In this document: positions 13,312 through 14,985 of the stretch, piece after piece
Layout: each line of letters begins with the position of its first letter
Position numbering within the stretch: position 1 is the first letter of the stretch
Origin: Nonomuraea sp.
Lineage (GTDB): Bacteria; Actinomycetota; Actinomycetes; Streptosporangiales; Streptosporangiaceae
Direction of reading: 5' to 3'
Assembly: GCA_013362835.1 (NCBI GenBank)
Contig: JABFVJ010000168.1
Coordinates: 1-14,985 of the forward strand
DNA: 14,985 bases
The notes under the pieces: generated by a model
Database searches by the model: none
What the model saw: the letters and a program-made list of their open reading frames with translations, nothing else
Told to the model about the DNA's origin: nothing
Program-made: the position numbers and the translations under genes

Positions 13312-14847
13312 ATGCGAACACGAATCTCCCTGCTCGCCACCGCCTTCGTGGCGCTGGCGGCGTTATTGCCCGTTCCGGCGGCCAGTGCGGAATCGGCCGC
13401 CGGCATCACCTGGGCGCCCTGCGAGGAGGAGCCCTCCGCCGAGTGCGGCCGGCTGACCGTCCCGATCGACTGGTCCAAGCCGGACGGGCCGACCGTCGAC
13501 CTCGCCGTCGCCCGCCGCAAGGCCACCGACCCGGCCGCCCGGATCGGCTCCCTGGTGATCAACCCGGGCGGTCCCGGCGGTTCGGGCGTGGAGGCCGTCT
13601 ACGGCGCTCCCGGGTCGTACACCGAGGAGCTCCAGCGGCGGTTCGACATCGTCGGCTTCGACCCGCGCGGCGTGGGCCGCAGCAACCCGGTGATCTGCTC
13701 GGCGTCGGTGTACAACCAGATGCCGTACACCGTCATGAAGAGCCAGGCCGACTTCGAGGCCTGGGACGCCTTCACCAAGAAGCTGCACGCGGACTGCCGG
13801 GCGCGTACCGGCCCGCTCTACGACCACGTCGACTCCGTCGCCGTCGCCCGCGACATGGACGCCCTCCGCGCCGCCCTCGGCGAGGAGAAGCTCACCTACT
13901 ACGGCATCTCCTACGGCACCCTGATGGGCCAGATGTACGCCGAGCTGTTCCCCGGCCGGATCCGGGCGCTCGCGCTCGACAGCAACATGGACCACAGCCT
14001 CGGGCTCAAGGGCTTCTTCGCCACGGAAGCGCTCGCCGTCGAGGACGGGTTCGACCAGTTCGTCGGCTGGTGCGAGCAGGACACCAGTTGCGTCCTGCAC
14101 GGACGTGACATCCGGGCGATCTGGAAGGACCTGCTGGCCAAGGCGCGGCGGGGCGAGCTGACGTACCCCAGCACCGGGCAGAAGATGACCGAGCTGCAGG
14201 TCGTCTACAACGCCGCGCTGGGCAACGAGGGCCCCGACTGGCGCACGTTCAGCGAGGTGATCAACTGGCTGGCCGGCGGGCCGGAGCCCGGGTGGGTGCC
14301 GCCGCTGCCGGGCCGCCAGCCGGTCGAGGGCGACGTCGCGTACCTGCCGACCGCGATCCTCTGCCAGGACTACTCGCTCAAGGTGCGGAACTACCGCGAG
14401 TACGCCGACCTCATGCGGGCCTCCAACCTCCTGGCCCCCGACACGCGGTACCACCCGTACCCGACCGACGACATGCCGATCTGCCTCAACTCCACGACCA
14501 CCAACCCGCCGCACGCGCTGCGGTACACCGGCGACGCCCCGATCCTGCTCGGGAACTCGATCCACGACCCCGCCACGCCGTGGATCTGGTCGGCCAACGC
14601 GGCCCGCCAGCTCGGCCCCAAGGCGGTGCTGCTCACGTACGAGGGCTGGGGTCACCGCATCTACGGCAAGGACAAGTGCCAGACCGACATCATCGACCAG
14701 TACCTGATCTCGCTGACCGTGCCGCCGCACGGCACCCGCTGCGCCGTGGGCACGCCCGAGGCCACGCTCAAGCAGCAGCAGAAGCGCTCCTGGCCGACGG
14801 ACTCGCTCCCCTGGGGCTCGTCCGTTCCGGCCGCTCTGACGCGCTGA
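13312..14847 (+). CDS. Secreted alpha/beta-hydrolase, tripeptidyl aminopeptidase-like (S33 family with TAP-like C-terminus)
   Basis: The 511-aa protein has a Sec signal peptide (about 1-26, ASA). It matches Streptomyces tripeptidyl aminopeptidase/SlpD-type proteins: ITWAPCEEE at the mature start, LVINPGGPGGSG (81-92) for the oxyanion region, FDIVGFDPRGVGRSNPV (111-127) and the nucleophile elbow YYGISYG with Ser200. In the C-terminal TAP-like domain, Asp419 (HDPATP) and His448 (GWGHRIY) complete the triad. Paired cysteines (37/45, 254/260, 351/391, 456/477) are suitably placed for disulfides. These enzymes release short peptides from N-termini outside the cell; some homologues are esterases. 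GGAG (13304-13307) sits four bases before ATG 13312. The gene follows the sugar operon after 125 bp and ends at its own terminator, so it is probably an independent unit. Confidence 0.9.
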   Translation: MRTRISLLATAFVALAALLPVPAASAESAAGITWAPCEEEPSAECGRLTVPIDWSKPDGPTVDLAVARRKATDPAARIGSLVINPGGPGGSGVEAVYGAPGSYTEELQRRFDIVGFDPRGVGRSNPVICSASVYNQMPYTVMKSQADFEAWDAFTKKLHADCRARTGPLYDHVDSVAVARDMDALRAALGEEKLTYYGISYGTLMGQMYAELFPGRIRALALDSNMDHSLGLKGFFATEALAVEDGFDQFVGWCEQDTSCVLHGRDIRAIWKDLLAKARRGELTYPSTGQKMTELQVVYNAALGNEGPDWRTFSEVINWLAGGPEPGWVPPLPGRQPVEGDVAYLPTAILCQDYSLKVRNYREYADLMRASNLLAPDTRYHPYPTDDMPICLNSTTTNPPHALRYTGDAPILLGNSIHDPATPWIWSANAARQLGPKAVLLTYEGWGHRIYGKDKCQTDIIDQYLISLTVPPHGTRCAVGTPEATLKQQQKRSWPTDSLPWGSSVPAALTR

Positions 14848-14857
14848 GCCTGAGGTG

Positions 14858-14886
14858 ATCGGGGGCGGGCCCGGCCCGCCCCCGAT
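14858..14886. terminator. Strong hairpin terminator after the peptidase gene
   Basis: ATCGGGGGCGGGC (14858-14870) and GCCCGCCCCCGAT (14874-14886) pair perfectly over 13 bp with a 3-nt loop, starting ten bases after the TGA at 14845-14847. There is no run of T afterwards; such U-less GC-rich hairpins are usual terminators in actinomycetes. Because it is symmetrical it could also stop transcription from the other side. Confidence 0.85.
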
Positions 14887-14921
14887 TACCGCCCCCATGC
14901 CGCCGTGTCGCCACCAGCCAT

Positions 14922-14949
14922 TTGCAAGCCGTTGCAAGCAGGTTGCCAG
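14922..14949. promoter_or_regulatory. Helically phased TTGCAAGC direct repeats, probable regulator site of the next gene
   Basis: TTGCAAGC occurs at 14922-14929 and 14932-14939, followed by the degenerate TTGCCAG at 14943-14949. The spacing is 10 and 11 bp, one helix turn each. The TTGCAA cores are themselves palindromic. Similar TTGCAAG-type repeats are known upstream of amylase and maltose genes controlled by LacI-family MalR/Reg1 in Streptomyces. The rest of 14887-14985 contains no gene that I can support. Confidence 0.5.
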
Positions 14950-14985
14950 TCCCGTTCGAGATCGTTCTGCCCGTGCTGCGCGTGG

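Noticed and set aside
13363..14937. Long minus-strand open frame opposite the peptidase gene
   Set aside because: Composition is that of a GC-rich shadow frame. It crosses the terminator hairpin and shows no family motif.
1..14985. tRNA, rRNA, CRISPR arrays, insertion sequences or attachment sites
   Set aside because: No cloverleaf-like segment, spaced repeat array, transposase motif or terminal inverted repeats were seen on either strand by eye.

Overview
The window is very GC-rich, with strong third-position G/C bias, GTG starts, stop-start overlaps, Tat signal peptides, an F420-type reductase and an importer that lacks its own ATPase. This fits an actinomycete chromosome. Streptosporangiales (for example a Nonomuraea-like organism) is a guess from gene style, not a demonstrated assignment.

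Layout. (1) 1-702: the tail of a TetR-type regulator overlapping a DDN-like F420-dependent reductase gene. (2) 773-1396: a small secreted protein made of two homologous repeats, each with a Cys pair. Behind it, 1397-1632 holds a decayed SRPBCC-type gene remnant with a 64-bp tandem duplication. (3) 1633-2787 (minus strand): a ROK-family repressor. (4) 2788-2957: a divergent control region with two matching 25-bp operators, one over each transcription start. (5) 2958-13186: an eight-gene operon with gaps of -4 to 13 nt. It encodes a GH36 alpha-galactosidase, two CUT1 ABC permeases, a sugar-binding lipoprotein, a Tat-exported PhoD-type phosphatase/phosphodiesterase, an exported GH27 enzyme with NEW3 and NPCBM domains, an intracellular GH20 hexosaminidase and a tyrosine-phosphatase-fold protein. 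(6) 13312-14847: a secreted tripeptidyl-aminopeptidase-like hydrolase with a strong hairpin terminator. (7) 14887-14985: a gene-free end carrying phased TTGCAAGC repeats, probably the control region of the next gene.

How the genes may work together (inference). Outside the membrane, PhoD and the GH27 protein trim a substrate. The lipoprotein and permeases import the freed oligosaccharide, powered by an ATPase encoded elsewhere. Inside, GH36 removes alpha-galactose and GH20 removes beta-linked N-acetylhexosamine. The ROK protein represses both its own gene and the operon until an inducing sugar appears. A phosphoesterase within this set suggests a phosphate-containing glycan, such as galactosylated or GlcNAc-substituted teichoic acid, rather than a plain plant galactoside. 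That idea, the paired operators and the altered acid/base motif of the GH27 protein are the most interesting points.
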